Assembly: GCA_905183005.1 (NCBI GenBank)
Contig: CAJJDO010000074.1
Coordinates: 1-64,000, forward strand
DNA: 64,000 nt
DNA from: Paramecium pentaurelia
Lineage: Eukaryota > Ciliophora > Oligohymenophorea > Peniculida > Parameciidae
Reading direction: 5' to 3'
Shown here: positions 14,901 through 25,793 of the stretch, in pieces
Numbering within the stretch: the stretch's first letter is position 1
Layout: the number at the start of each line of letters is the position of its first letter
Notes under the pieces: generated by a model
What the model was told of the DNA's origin: nothing
The model's database searches: none
Seen by the model: only the letters and a program-made list of their open reading frames with translations
Position numbers and translations under genes: made by a program

Positions 14901-15436
14901 TGATTTAATAAATGAAAACTATATCTAAATTGTTTATTTTCAAAACAAACTTTTCAAATATTTTCATTGCAAATTCAGCAAAAAAGTTATTTCCTGATGA
15001 GCCATTTGAAAATGCATCTTCTTTTTAAACAGTTTCATCAAATTTGGCCAAAACTTCTCTTTTAAGCTTTTCTAAATGGTCTTTGTACTACTCTTTATTA
15101 AAATCACTCATTTCAATTTTATTGGATAGAACAATTTTTGCATTTGTTATTTCTACACTTATTTCTTTTGTTTTTAAATTGTTCCATGGAATTATCAATT
15201 TAACTTCTCCAAAAGATGAATCAATCACTTCTATATCAATACCAAACTGCATCAATATATCATTTCTCAATTCTAATTATTTCAAACATACTTCTCCATC
15301 TAAAATTTAAACATCTATATTCTGAGATTCAAAATTTTTTATATAGGGTTTGAGAAACTAAAAAAAATTACTTTATTTTTATTACCTTTGATAATAGAAG
15401 AGATGAAAACCATTTCACAGGCTTAAAGCTAAACAT
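2951..15436 (-). CDS. VPS13: VPS13-family intermembrane lipid-transfer protein
   Basis: This is the largest gene of the window: about 12.5 kb, several micro-introns and an estimated 4,000 aa. VPS13 proteins form long hydrophobic grooves that move phospholipids between organelles at contact sites. The first exon encodes MFSFKPVKWFSSLL; after a 28-nt intron (15358-15385) comes a chorein-like start with LDGEVCLKQLEL and VKLIIPWNNL. The middle is beta-rich, and a region near 7.0-8.4 kb resembles the VAB/SHR-binding domain. The C-terminal part has the family segment GNPVSLISNLGTGVIDMFYE (3905-3976), followed by RYRPPRIFG and a PH-like end after a 28-nt intron (3215-3242). I followed open frame on both sides of several apparent breaks but did not place every intron, so residue counts are approximate. 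Splitting into two genes is possible but unlikely, because N- and C-terminal hallmarks lie at the two ends. Confidence 0.85.
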
Positions 15437-15651
15437 TTTAATTATTTTATTAAAGCATTAATTTTTATATAAATTTAAGAGAAATCATTCTATTTATCAA
15501 CAGAATATATTATTACAAAAACATATATTTATTGAATATAAAAAAGCAAGACAAATTATATTAATATTATATCACACCGATTTATTTTTCACAATATGAT
15601 ATATAATAAAACTAAATTATCAAAATTTGTATAATATTATTAGAATAGCCA

Positions 15652-16743
15652 ATGTATGATTAGTATATGATTGATAAATTATTACGATGCTCAATTTGTT
15701 GTCAATAATTTAGTCAGCCAGTTACTCTAACATGTGGACATACATATTGTTTTGATTGTATGTATAAATCATTATGTACAATGCCTCGATGTCCATTATG
15801 CAGGTTTTTAGTACTATTTTACAAATTAGATCTTACATTTAAACATCCCCTAGTATTTTTAAAGTGAACATTATAATTCATACAATAATAAGAAATTCAA
15901 ATCGCTGTCCAGAATAAGTTGAATCAAAATAATAATAAGTTGATTCAACTAATCATATACTCCTCAAAACTAAGGTAGATCTATTTCCTTACTCATTTTT
16001 GAAACTATAAATACTAAAAATTCCTGATAGCAATTTAACATGCAATGATTATTTTGATTGTTTCAATAATGCAGAAGTTTATTTGTAAAATGAAATTTAA
16101 TAAGCCTAATTTAAGGCTAGAATTGATCGAGTTTCAATTATGAATAATAATATATTCATATACGCATTTATACAGGAAAAAGTACAAAATTTATAAACAA
16201 CACTTCAAGGATTTATTATTGATAGCACTGATCAATTTGGAAACAAAGAAAAAAAGGAAATAATACTTCCTGTTTGCCAAGGAAGAGTAATAATTGAAGA
16301 TACTTTGATATCTGAAGATGATTTGATTGAGATGAATGAAATCAGACATAGAATTAAAATTACTATAGAAAAAATCTTTAATAAACATTATAATTTAGAT
16401 TCCATTGAATAAGAGGTTTATCAAAAATTACATCAATGTTGGTATACATTATTTATATCTAAGTTTGTTTGAATACTTGTAAGAATCTGATCCAAAAAAC
16501 TTATTGAAATTATCTTATTGTTTGCCATCAATGCTGTAAATATCAAATCATCAAAAACATCAAATAATATCTTAATCAGTCTTAAAAAGGCTAAAATTGG
16601 CAGAATAAAATCTCAATAAATTGGCACCTTTTAAACATGGTGGTATGATTTTTGAAGTTCCAAATGATCATCCTAAGCCCCCATTTACTTAATTAATAGT
16701 CGTAATTATTTTTATAATTCTTTATTTTATATTTATCAATTGA
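15652..16743 (+). CDS. RING-finger protein with C-terminal membrane segment
   Basis: The predicted protein is 347 aa after removal of 26-nt and 22-nt introns. A C3HC4 RING starts at residue 12 (CSICCQQF, TCGHTYCFDC, CPLC), which points to E3 ubiquitin-ligase activity. The middle (about residues 70-290) has no motif I recognise; RING-plus-LON-like proteins have a comparable layout, but the match is too weak to claim. The C-terminus is a hydrophobic run, LIVVIIFIILYFIFI, immediately before the TGA, so the protein is probably tail-anchored. The same frame remains open after this TGA for several hundred bases (see findings). The divergent VPS13 start lies 215 bp upstream. Confidence 0.75.
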
Positions 16744-16835
16744 TTATAATTTATATATATTGTCAAATTGAAAATTTCTAATTTTGATAAATAAATAAAT
16801 CCAAAAGAAGTTTATAGCTCAAGAAAATAATATAA

Positions 16836-17690
16836 ATGGCGAATTCCATCTCAAATAAAATTAACAATTTCGATAAAATAAGAATATACTACATAAATAT
16901 CAAGAAAAGTAATAAAGATATAGTTTTTTTTGTATGTTATCCATTCATAATAATAAAATTTTAGTTGTTATATATTAACTTTAATCAATCTTGTCTTATT
17001 CGAATGTTTTCAAAATTATTGCCATCATTAGCTTAATGTAAGCTACTCAAAACAAATAATTGTAAGATTTGATGTTATTTAAGAAAGAAATATATGTTAC
17101 TATGGAATTTCTTAAATTTTTTTAAAAGTTTATACCATTCATAATTGTTTCTGGCAATAAACAAGAATTTAAACCAATCCTTTTAGTTGTAAAGCAAGGT
17201 TAGCTCCATTAAATGAGGTATTTCTAGAAATAAATTTTAAGGATTAATTTAAATCTATAATAACTATTCGTAGATCTTATAAATAACTTTTAGAAATTAG
17301 AATTTATTTAAAAAATTTTCCTCCTCCATATTTTTAATAAATCTCTTAGAAAGTCAAAAATGAATGTATCTTTATAGATCTTTGCAATAAAATAGCATCA
17401 ATAATATTCCTAGACCTTTCTTTAGTACACTTATCTCGCAAAAGAGTTCCCTAATAAGGTAAGAGATGAACCTTCTGGAACTAGTTTAGTGTAAATGTGA
17501 GTTCAATATTATTGAAAGATTTTATATACATCTAACATTAACTGGTTATTTTGATATGAAATTTGCTGTAAAAGTCAAGACCACTTCTTAGTAGATTTCT
17601 CTTGCATACATAAATTAGATTTTTTTTAAATAATATTAATAATAGTAGGAATTAAATTTTATTTCTATAATACATTATCAGTTATCTTGA
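16836..17690 (+). CDS. Unrecognised protein
   Basis: The model starts at ATG 16836 and uses two introns (22 nt, GTAAGATTT...TTAAG, and 26 nt, GTAAGAGAT...ACTAG), giving 268 aa. The last two thirds read like real protein: NPFSCKARLAPLNEVFLEIN, then RRSYKQLLEIRIYLKNFPPP, then FNIIERFYIHLTLTGYFDMK. The RRSY...FPPP stretch faintly recalls the lipid-binding edge of a PX domain, but this is a guess. The N-terminus is uncertain, because another frame is open from the upstream RING gene right through to about 17,460 without an ATG. The last 13 bases overlap the 3' end of the convergent B-box/LOTUS gene. Confidence 0.45.
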
Positions 17691-18510
17691 TCCCAACTGT
17701 GAAGATCTAATGATACTTTTTATCCTTAGTAAAAATCTTATTAAGGACTATATTAATAAGTATTATATTTATTATGGCATCTTTTCTCATTAGAATTCAA
17801 AGTTGGCCATTATCCTAAACTCTAAAACTATTTGCTATCTTAATGAGTTTAGTGACTTCTCTAAACTTTTTGTTTCATTTATTCAACGTCATCTGACTCT
17901 TTTAATAGTTCTTCAATAAATCTAACATTAGCATCAAGTTCATGATGGCTATTTTCTTCTTAAATCATAAAAAAATCTTTATTTTAAGGATAAGTTTGAA
18001 ATGATTGAAATGTCAAGGATTGAGATTGTACATCTCCAATCATTTGGCTAGGATTTTACATACCTGCTAAAAAGCCTAAATTATAATTGAAAATTACTAT
18101 CAGCTTTAATAATTTGGCTACTACTATTACTTAATTATTAAGCATAACTTGGAAGTGTGGTTGATTAAGATTTTTAATGATGAATTCCAAGTTGCATTTT
18201 CTATTATGGAATAGAAGATCTAAAGGATGAGTATCCTTTAGGATATATAATGCAACCTTTCATTTTAATCATTACATCACAATAATTTTCAGCATATTTA
18301 ACCATATATTCTTCAAAAGTAGAACAGCCGAATTGTGTATATTCAAATGTATTTTATATATGCAATTAAAGTATTTATAGAAGTTAAAATGCAGGAATAC
18401 CATTTGTATACTAATTAAGAATTTACTTTAAGGCTTGCTTTAAATAAAATATAATATTTACTTCAATTTTTAATTAATATTCAGATACATGAATAGGGGA
18501 TAAAAACTAT

Positions 18511-18552
<42 letters not shown>

Positions 18553-20556
18553 ATTTATTATTATTAAAGTTATGGATTAGATTAACTTTGTTATTATTAC
18601 TAGGATTACTTTTAAAAATATTTAAGATCAATTTTCACTTATTGCATTTATTGATCATCTTCTTATTCTTATTTAATATCATTTGTGTCATCATAATACT
18701 CATCTAAAATAAGTGATGCATAAGTAGTTCCATCATTTATTATACTAATACCATCAATACCTTGAATTAAACATTTTAATTTAGTGAATCCCAATTCATG
18801 TAAGTCAAAAGTAAATTAAATTTTACGTTAAATCATCTTTGGTAATCTTGCTAAACTAACACCTTTAGTATATTCATTTAAAATATCTATAATTGCTTAT
18901 TGAACAGCCTTTAATTTATTCTATTTTTCATGCTATTATTATTATTTGTCAATCGATAATTATTGACTTTCTTCATTTCCTAATATATTTTAAAGGATGA
19001 ATTAATCCTAAAATTAATCATCAAAAATATTTAAGAAATCATTGAAATCAAAAGCTATATTTGTATTTGGTTTAATTAATAACGTTTTATAGTATATTAG
19101 TACATTCCTATTAATGGCTTCTTATATCATTAAACATAACACTCCTAGAGAGCAAACCCTTAATTCTAGTGGACCACAACATTTTAAAAGTTATGCACAT
19201 CCATATTTACCTCCAGGTATAGCTTTTTGAATTGATTTTGGAGGCTTTATTTGACTCTTTTTACTTCTTTTTCTATATATAAATAATTTAATAATACTTT
19301 TATGTAACATTAGAGGAATAACTTTGATTATGATATTATTCCAAACTCTTTTATCCATTTTGTAATCCTGACTCGACACTTCTTATCCACTTTGAATTAT
19401 CTTAGTTTTTTTAAGTTGGCACTGATTATGTTCCACTTTATTTAGAAGATTATGACTAATAATCAGATTAATTTAAATCTCCAAATGATTAAGTGTTTTG
19501 ACTTGTATTTAAAGTAAGATTAGTATCAAAAAAATCTTTTAAAAATTAAATAAATGATCTCCATTAGCATTTATAAATGGAACTCATTTATTATGCATCC
19601 ATCATTTTCCAATTTATATTGTCTTCTATTGTAAATAATAGTAATGATTCATTATTAATTTATTATGAAGCTGACAGAGATGCATTATTATTTTCAGATT
19701 TATTCACTAAATCAATAGGACATTTAGTCATTTTTATTATGCATTTTTCATCAATCCATTTGTTCTTTTTATATTTTTTTACATTAAATTAAATCAATCC
19801 ATTAGAATCTTGCAACTTATAGAATCCAGCTAAATAATGGTTCCAATCTTAAATGTTTAATTTTAAACCATAGCATTCCTTAATTCTACTCATCACTAAT
19901 TTATCAGTTGGAGTCATCTCATCTTTTCTAATATTTAATAAAACCCAATATAATGATTATAAACTAATATGATCTAACTGAAGACTAATAAATTATATTG
20001 GATCACTATCTCCAAATTTTCTTATAGTTACATTAATCATTTTCAATTTCTCTAATTATTGTATGATATCTTTTGATCTAAATATTAATTAATTCTTACT
20101 GATTGATTTTATAGATTTCATTCTATTTTAAAAATTTCTAAAAGTCATTTAAATGAATCATTAAGTCTCCTTTATTTGCTTATTTGAATAAATGATGCTC
20201 AATTTTTGCTAAATTAGAACTTTAATAAAAGGTTGAAAATACTCATTTTAAAAAATCATAGGTGTTTCTGTTTAGATATTAATAAGATTGAAGTTAACAA
20301 CATCAACTGATGGTAAGCTGCTGTTTATTTATTTAAACCTTTCCTTATGTTGTTCATGTCTTAGTACATGAGCATCTTATTTAATTTTGTTTGATTCAAT
20401 CGAATCAGATGTTTCAATTAATTCTCTAGAATGATAAACCCTTTTTCCTTTATTATGTATTTTCTTATCACATTACTCACATAGAATTTGACCACATTAA
20501 TTACAATTTATCTTGGCTCTAGTTTCTTCACATTCATCACAATATTTTTGTTACAT
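17678..20556 (-). CDS. B-box zinc finger protein with LOTUS (OST-HTH)-like domains
   Basis: The protein begins MQQKYCDECEETRAKINCNQ, a B-box/FYVE-like Cys-His zinc-binding module ending CDKKIHNKGKR. A conserved-looking region follows (SLYWVLLNIRKDEMTPTDKL), then a Lys-rich region with PGGKYGCAQLLKCCGPLELR. A LOTUS-like domain comes next (QAIIDILNEYTKGVSLARLP, ELGFTKLKCLIQGIDGI). A poly-Gln tract encoded by TAA codons separates it from a second LOTUS-like domain (ALKQILNQYTNGIPAFQLLQ, FGCSTFEEYMVKYAENYCDV). The tail is Ser/Gln-rich. LOTUS domains bind RNA or DEAD-box helicases in animal germ-granule proteins, so a role in RNA control is plausible. Introns of 22-24 nt were needed in at least five places. 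The start lies 16 bp downstream of the ABHD13 stop, so its promoter must lie inside that gene. Confidence 0.72.
18516..18548. repeat. (TTA)11 microsatellite, TAA-encoded poly-Gln on the minus strand
   Basis: There are eleven uninterrupted TTA units. On the minus strand they lie in frame in the B-box/LOTUS gene as eleven TAA codons, all read as glutamine, and further TAA, TAG and CAA codons on both sides lengthen the Gln-rich stretch between the two LOTUS-like domains. Confidence 0.9.
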
Positions 20557-20572
20557 TTAATTTATTATATAA

Positions 20573-21586
20573 TCATGATGTAATTGCTTTATTGATGAAA
20601 CTTGAAATTGAATTAAAGTACTTTTCTGGCTCTCTAGACCAATTCATATTATGATCACCATCTTAAATCACAAACTGTTATATTTTTAAATTCAAATACT
20701 TTTTCAATAAATTTAGCTCTTTAGGCTGTATTTTGCAATTAAGCCATATGTTAGACTGGCACAATTTCATCTCTCATGGCTAAAATCAAATAATCATTAT
20801 AACTTACAATAAATGAATAGTATTGGTTATGTTATCTAACCAATTTTTTAAATTGACAACCAATGATTTTTAAGAAGAAAAGTCTTAAAAAGTTTCAATT
20901 TAGGAAATATGACATCAACCATATCATCAATAGATGTGAAAGTATTTTCTAATATAACACCTCGAATTCCTTTTGCAATATTTTAAGTCATTGCATGAAT
21001 TGCCACTGCTCCACCTAAAGATTTTCCATGTACAAATATTGTTGCAGGATCAATATCATTTCTATGAAATAAATAATTAACTATAGATTCTCCATCCAGT
21101 TAAAGACCTTATTCTGATGGCTTACCTGTACTATCTGAATATCCTCTATATGCTATTATCAATATGTTGCATTTGACATTAGCAAAATATAGTTCTAAAA
21201 ATTACAATCTAGTTCCAATATCTCAAAAGAATACTAAATTTGAAAATACTTCCAGCATTCTCATGAAAAAAAATAACGGTAGGTACATTAAGACTGTCAT
21301 TCTATTTTATTAGCCATCCTTTTAATTTTTATCTATCAAGTGTTCCTATTTCTACATCCTCATATTATAAATTTCTCTCTGAAGGATTCCTTAGTCCATT
21401 CATATTTTAACTAGGACTTTGAGGTAATCCTTAAAATGCTTGAAAAATTAGTAAAATATACAAACCTGGTAAATAGATTAAAGAGTTTTGTTGAAAGTAC
21501 AGCAATCCTAAGATTCCAATTGTCAACATCAATGCAACAATAGCAATATTACCAAATAATGATAATAAGCTTTGAATAAACTCCAT
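20573..21586 (-). CDS. ABHD13: ABHD13/Bem46-type alpha/beta hydrolase
   Basis: The predicted protein is 301 aa after removal of four introns (27, 28, 28 and 25 nt). An N-terminal membrane helix (IAIVALMLTIGILGLLYF) is followed by the YLP segment typical of ABHD13. The hydrolase fold shows the oxyanion region FFHENAGNIG (HGNAGN in animals), IIAYRGYSDS, the nucleophile elbow HGKSLGGAVA, ENTFTSIDDM, the acid in MRDEIVP and the catalytic His in DGDHNMNW. Ser, Asp and His of the triad are all present. The substrate of this family is poorly known. It is probably membrane-anchored with the catalytic domain on one side. The stop is followed after 16 bp by the start of the next gene on the same strand. 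Confidence 0.88.
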
Positions 21587-21743
21587 TAATTATTTTAATT
21601 AATAATTTATAATTTTATAATCATTTTATCAATAATTATGTATATAAATTATTAAAAATTTCAATATTTACAATTTATGAATTTTTATTTCTAAATATAT
21701 TATTCAATATGATACTTTTTTTCAAAATCATATTTTGCTTAAT

Positions 21744-22407
21744 ATGTCTTTTTAATATTGGGAAGTATTTTTCAAGGAATGCCACTTAAAAATGATGAAT
21801 TATATCTTAAAATACTAAAAACTATTAAAGTTTTTTTCATTAGTAACCAACCATAAACTAAAATTTCCACTCATACCTTAAAGTATCATCACTTTCTAAG
21901 AATCTTCAAATTAGTAAATTGTGTACACAAATCATAATAATGAAAAATTTAGTATTAAAAAGTTAAATTTCTCAGAATAATTTTGTGTATCAAATTGACA
22001 GATTATAATTTTACAACAGTTAAAGATGAAGAAATTAATGGAAATCCCAAATGCATTTATAGATTGGAGCTAGATTTAATGATGAAGACTTTAAATTAAT
22101 GAATCTTTTAATATTCTAAAGCTATTTATATAGGGTATCTAGTCAGTCAGTAAACAACTTTTTGAAAAAATCAAGATTGTCCAAAAGAAAAGTTGAAAGA
22201 GTTAAATATCATTCAATAAATAATGTTCAAACACACATTTAATTAATTAAGTCAAGAACGAAAAGTATTGTGACTTAAAACTATTATTATTTATTTACTT
22301 ACCAAATTCTAATGGATCAAACTTCATTTTATAGTAAATAGAAATTAAATTTCAAGTATGAAGAAAGAAGAAGAAGCAAAATCAATATATACTTTAATAA
22401 TAATTGA
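21744..22407 (+). CDS. Unrecognised protein, gene model incomplete
   Basis: From ATG 21744 the frame reads MSFQYWEVFFKECHLKMMNY and continues open for about 90 codons (PLIPQSIITFQESSNQQ, YTNHNNEKFSIKK) to a TGA near 22,000. A second open stretch on the same strand, from IGARFNDEDFKLMNLLIFQS to a TGA at 22405-22407, is rich in Lys, Arg and Ser. Both have protein-like composition, but I could not find a convincing intron joining them, because the only GT...AG options are 35-47 nt, longer than usual here. It may be one gene with a longer intron, two small genes, or a decaying gene. No homology is recognised. Confidence 0.4.
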
Positions 22408-22586
22408 AATTCCTATTTTTATTATATTAAATACTCTTTCAATCAAATAAATATAATAATTTTATTTGAAACTCTAGATATCTTGATCTAATTTCTAAAT
22501 TTTTAGTTATTGAGAAATATTATTAAAATACTATTTATTTGAAAAATTACCAATACTGGTGTATAATTTAAATTAAATTACAAAAA

Positions 22587-24051
22587 ATGGGTAATCAAAA
22601 TTCAACAGGGTTTAATCCATTCAATCCAAATCAAGGAAGAGGAAATAATCAAGATAATAATAACAATTAAAACAAAGACTAATAAAAAAAACCACCTCCT
22701 CCCCCATAAAGAGTTGGAAGGAAAAAGCTAAGAAAGGGAGTTGAATAGGCATCCAAATTACCAGCAGGTATTTAAGAGATATATTGAGATAGCAACACCG
22801 ATTGCTAAGTGTAGATTAAAATTACTAAAAAATGAACGAATTAAAGACTATTTACTTTTAGAATAAGAATTTATTGAAAATTAATAAAGATTAAAGCCAT
22901 TAAAAGAATAAGATTAAGCTGAATCAGAAGAGTAAAAAAAAATAGAATAACTCAGGGGAACACCAATGATGTATTAAAATTTAATAATTTCAAAGTGTTG
23001 GAACATTAGAAGAATTTGTAAATGAAAATCATGCTATTGTATCGTCTTCTGTTGGTCCAGAAAGTTATTCAGGAATCATGAGTTTTGTTGATAAAGATTA
23101 ATTGGAGCCAGGATGTTCTGTTCTTTTGAATTAAAGATGTAAATTAATCCTTGATTTATTAAAATAGCTTATGCAGTTGTTGGTATAATGCAAGATGAAA
23201 TTGATCCACTTCTTAATGTTATGAAAGTTGACAAAGCTCCACTTGAATCTTATGCTGATATTGGTGGTCTTGAATAATAGATTTAAGAAATTAAAGAAGC
23301 TGTAGAACTTCCATTAACACATCCTGAAATCTATGAAGATATGGGAATAAAACCACCAAAAGGAGTTATTTTATATGGAGAACCAGGAACTGGAAAGACT
23401 CTTTTGGCTAAGGCTGTTGCCAATGAAACTTCGGCAACATTCTTAAGAGTTGTTGGATCAGAATTGATATAAAAATATCAAGGAGATGGTCCTAAATTAG
23501 TTAGAGAATTATTTAGAGTTGCAGAAGAGCATGCTCCTAGTATAGTTTTCATTGATGAAATTGATGCTGTTGGTACTAAAAGATATGATTCACATTCTGG
23601 TGGTGAAAAAGAAATTTAAAGAACAATGCTTGAATTATTAAATTAATTAGATGGTTTTGATTCAAGAGCAGATGTTAAAGTTATACTTGCCACGAATAAG
23701 ATTGAATCTCTTGATCCAGCATTGATTAGACCTGGACGTATTGATAGAAAAATAGAATTTCCATTACCTGATGTAAAAAATAAAAAGAAAATCTTTTAAA
23801 TCCATACTAGTAAAATGAATCTAGGAGAGGTTTCTTATTTTAATTATTATATTTAGGATGCAAACTTAGATGAATTTATTAATGCTAAAGATGAATTATC
23901 TGGAGCTGATATTAAAGCTATGTGTACAGAAGCAGGTTTACTAGCTCTTAGAGAAAGAAGAATGAAAATAAAATAAGAAGATTTAAGAAAAGCTAAGGAA
24001 AAGATTTTATATTTGAAAAAAGGAAATATTCCAGAGGGTCTCTATATTTGA
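22587..24051 (+). CDS. PSMC1: 26S proteasome regulatory ATPase subunit 4 (Rpt2)
   Basis: The predicted protein is 452 aa after removal of four introns (25, 25, 29 and 27 nt). It is an AAA+ ATPase of the 19S base ring that unfolds substrates. It starts MGNQNS, a myristoylation signal also present in yeast and human Rpt2. After the coiled coil and OB fold come the Walker A GEPGTGKT, Walker B IVFIDEIDA, sensor ATNKIE and arginine fingers in IRPGRIDRK. The end is GLYI, a Hb-Y-X motif that docks into the 20S alpha ring. The last intron (23830-23856, 27 nt) is a multiple of three without a stop (see findings). The stop is 24 bp from that of the convergent neighbour. Confidence 0.97.
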
Positions 24052-24075
24052 GATAATTCTATAAATACATATTTA

Positions 24076-24960
24076 TCAAATATCAAAATCATCATCAATA
24101 GGTTTTTTAGAAGTTTTTGCTGTCTCTTATGTACTTTCAGCATTCATAGGTTTGTATTTTAATTAGAATATTTAACTTCTAGTACTACATGAAGTAAATG
24201 GTTTAACTCTTTGCATATCATTCAATTTAGATTTAATTGATTATCTACTTAATTATCTATAGTCAGTTGAATCTGCACTGACAGGATTAGGTAGATATTA
24301 CACTTAATGAATAGGATTTAATTCTACATGGACATGAGTCCTATCAAAAATTGGTCTACTAAATTCACCTCCAACTACTTTTGTTGGTTAAACATATAAT
24401 ACTTTTTTCCTGGATGATATAAAATATTGTACTATTAGAGTCGTTAATATTTTTCAACTTAAGATTCTTCATGCTCTATATGATGGTATGCCTTGAATTC
24501 CTCAAAATAAGTAGGAACTCCTGGTGCATAACTAAAAGGTTATCCTGGATAATGTTTAAAGTTTCTCTTCTTAAAATCTTGCCAATATTATTTTTTATTA
24601 GGAAAATCGAATTCTTTCAACCATCTTTTGGTTTTATCATAAGTATTTAACACAGTGTCTTCCTAAAATAAAGAAGATTAATACAGGAAATTTAAGTATA
24701 GGGAATTCAGGTTAGAAATATTCCAGAGCTTTGTTTGCTTTTCTAAAATCTTCAGAGTGATGTACTGTTCCATCAGATTTAAGCATTCTGTCTCTCTTAA
24801 TATCATCAATTCTTTGTAATATTAGAGATTTTCTTTTTTCAACGCTATATTATCTAAATTCTTTTTATTATTATTTTAATATTGATAGTATTTAATCTTG
24901 GTTTAGTGATACTTCTTTTAACTCTATTACTTTTTTTTCAGTTGCATTGTTTCCTTACAT
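24076..24960 (-). CDS. Unrecognised protein, probably ciliate-specific
   Basis: The predicted protein is 279 aa after removal of introns of 22 and 23 nt, with no frame problem. The N-terminal third is a charged helix (ILQRIDDIKRDRMLKSDGTV); the middle is aromatic- and basic-rich (NKKQYWQDFKKRNFKHYPGQ); the C-terminus is Ser/Gln/Thr-rich and ends KKPIDDDFDI. No signal peptide, membrane segment or catalytic motif is visible. The composition resembles structural or axonemal proteins of ciliates, but that is only an impression. The start gives a Gln/Asn-rich N-terminus, and there is no upstream in-frame ATG before AT-rich DNA. Confidence 0.65.
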
Positions 24961-25191
24961 ATTTACTAAATTTAGTTTATTAATATATATTAATATTAAT
25001 TAATATTTGTAAGTGGAACATAATCTCTACAATATCAAGATTAAGTAATATTTCACTTAAATACATTTTATGATAAAAACTATGCTAAATATCAAATAAA
25101 AAAAATGGAAGTATAAGATACTAGTCGTTTTCAAATAAATAATTAATATGTAATATATACTTTTTATTTATATGTTTATCATTATCTGATA

Positions 25192-25793
25192 TCATTATTT
25201 TCCGTATTCCTTTTGGGTCATTAGATTGTAAAAATCATCAAAAGTAACAAAACCATCATCATCTAAATCTGCCTTTTTGAACATATGTTAGATCTCTTCA
25301 TCTGTCATTTCTTCTCCCAAATCTTATGCTACTCTTTTTAATTCATCCCAGGTGATGCGACCTTACAATATTAATTACTTTTACCTTCCTTATTCCAATC
25401 ATAAAGATTAAAGACTTTTTGGACTTGCTCTCTAGTATCTTTATCACTAACCTTTGCTGTAGCTAAATGCAAAAATTCTTCAAAATCAATTCCTCCACTA
25501 TTATCAGTATCTAATTCTCCCAATACTTAATAAATAAATTTATTGTGGTAGGTTTTGATTCCTGAAGCTTCAAAGGCCTCTCTTAATTCTTATGGATCGA
25601 TTGATCCAGATCCATCATTATCAAAAATGTCAAATGCTTATTTTACTTCCAAAACTTCCTCCTTTGTTAGATGAGGTGGTTTGGCATAATCTTCAGCATT
25701 AAAAACTTTAGGTCCTTTTTTAGATGGAGGGGGAGGAGGAGGAGCCTTCTTGGGATCAACTTTTTAAGCAGAGGATGGAGCCTATCTAGACAT
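25192..25793 (-). CDS. Centrin-like EF-hand calcium-binding protein
   Basis: The predicted protein is 192 aa after removal of one 23-nt intron. A proline/lysine-rich head (residues 15-26, KKAPPPPPPSKK) precedes four EF-hands. Loop 1, DNDGSGSIDPQE, and loop 2, DTDNSGGIDFEE, are canonical. Loop 3, DWNKEGRITWDE, has weak ligands at positions 5 and 7. Loop 4, DLDDDGFVTFDD, ends in Asp instead of Glu. The order and linkers (KQAFDIFDNDG, MTDEEIQHMFKKAD) match centrin/caltractin. Paramecium has large centrin families in basal bodies and in the contractile infraciliary lattice, and the Pro-rich head recalls the lattice centrins; that placement is inferred. It is divergent to the GSK3-like gene. Confidence 0.88.

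Noticed and set aside
18513..18707. Leu-rich plus-strand frame
   Set aside because: It comes from the TTA repeat and AT-rich flanks opposite the LOTUS gene; poly-Leu is an artefact of reading the wrong strand.
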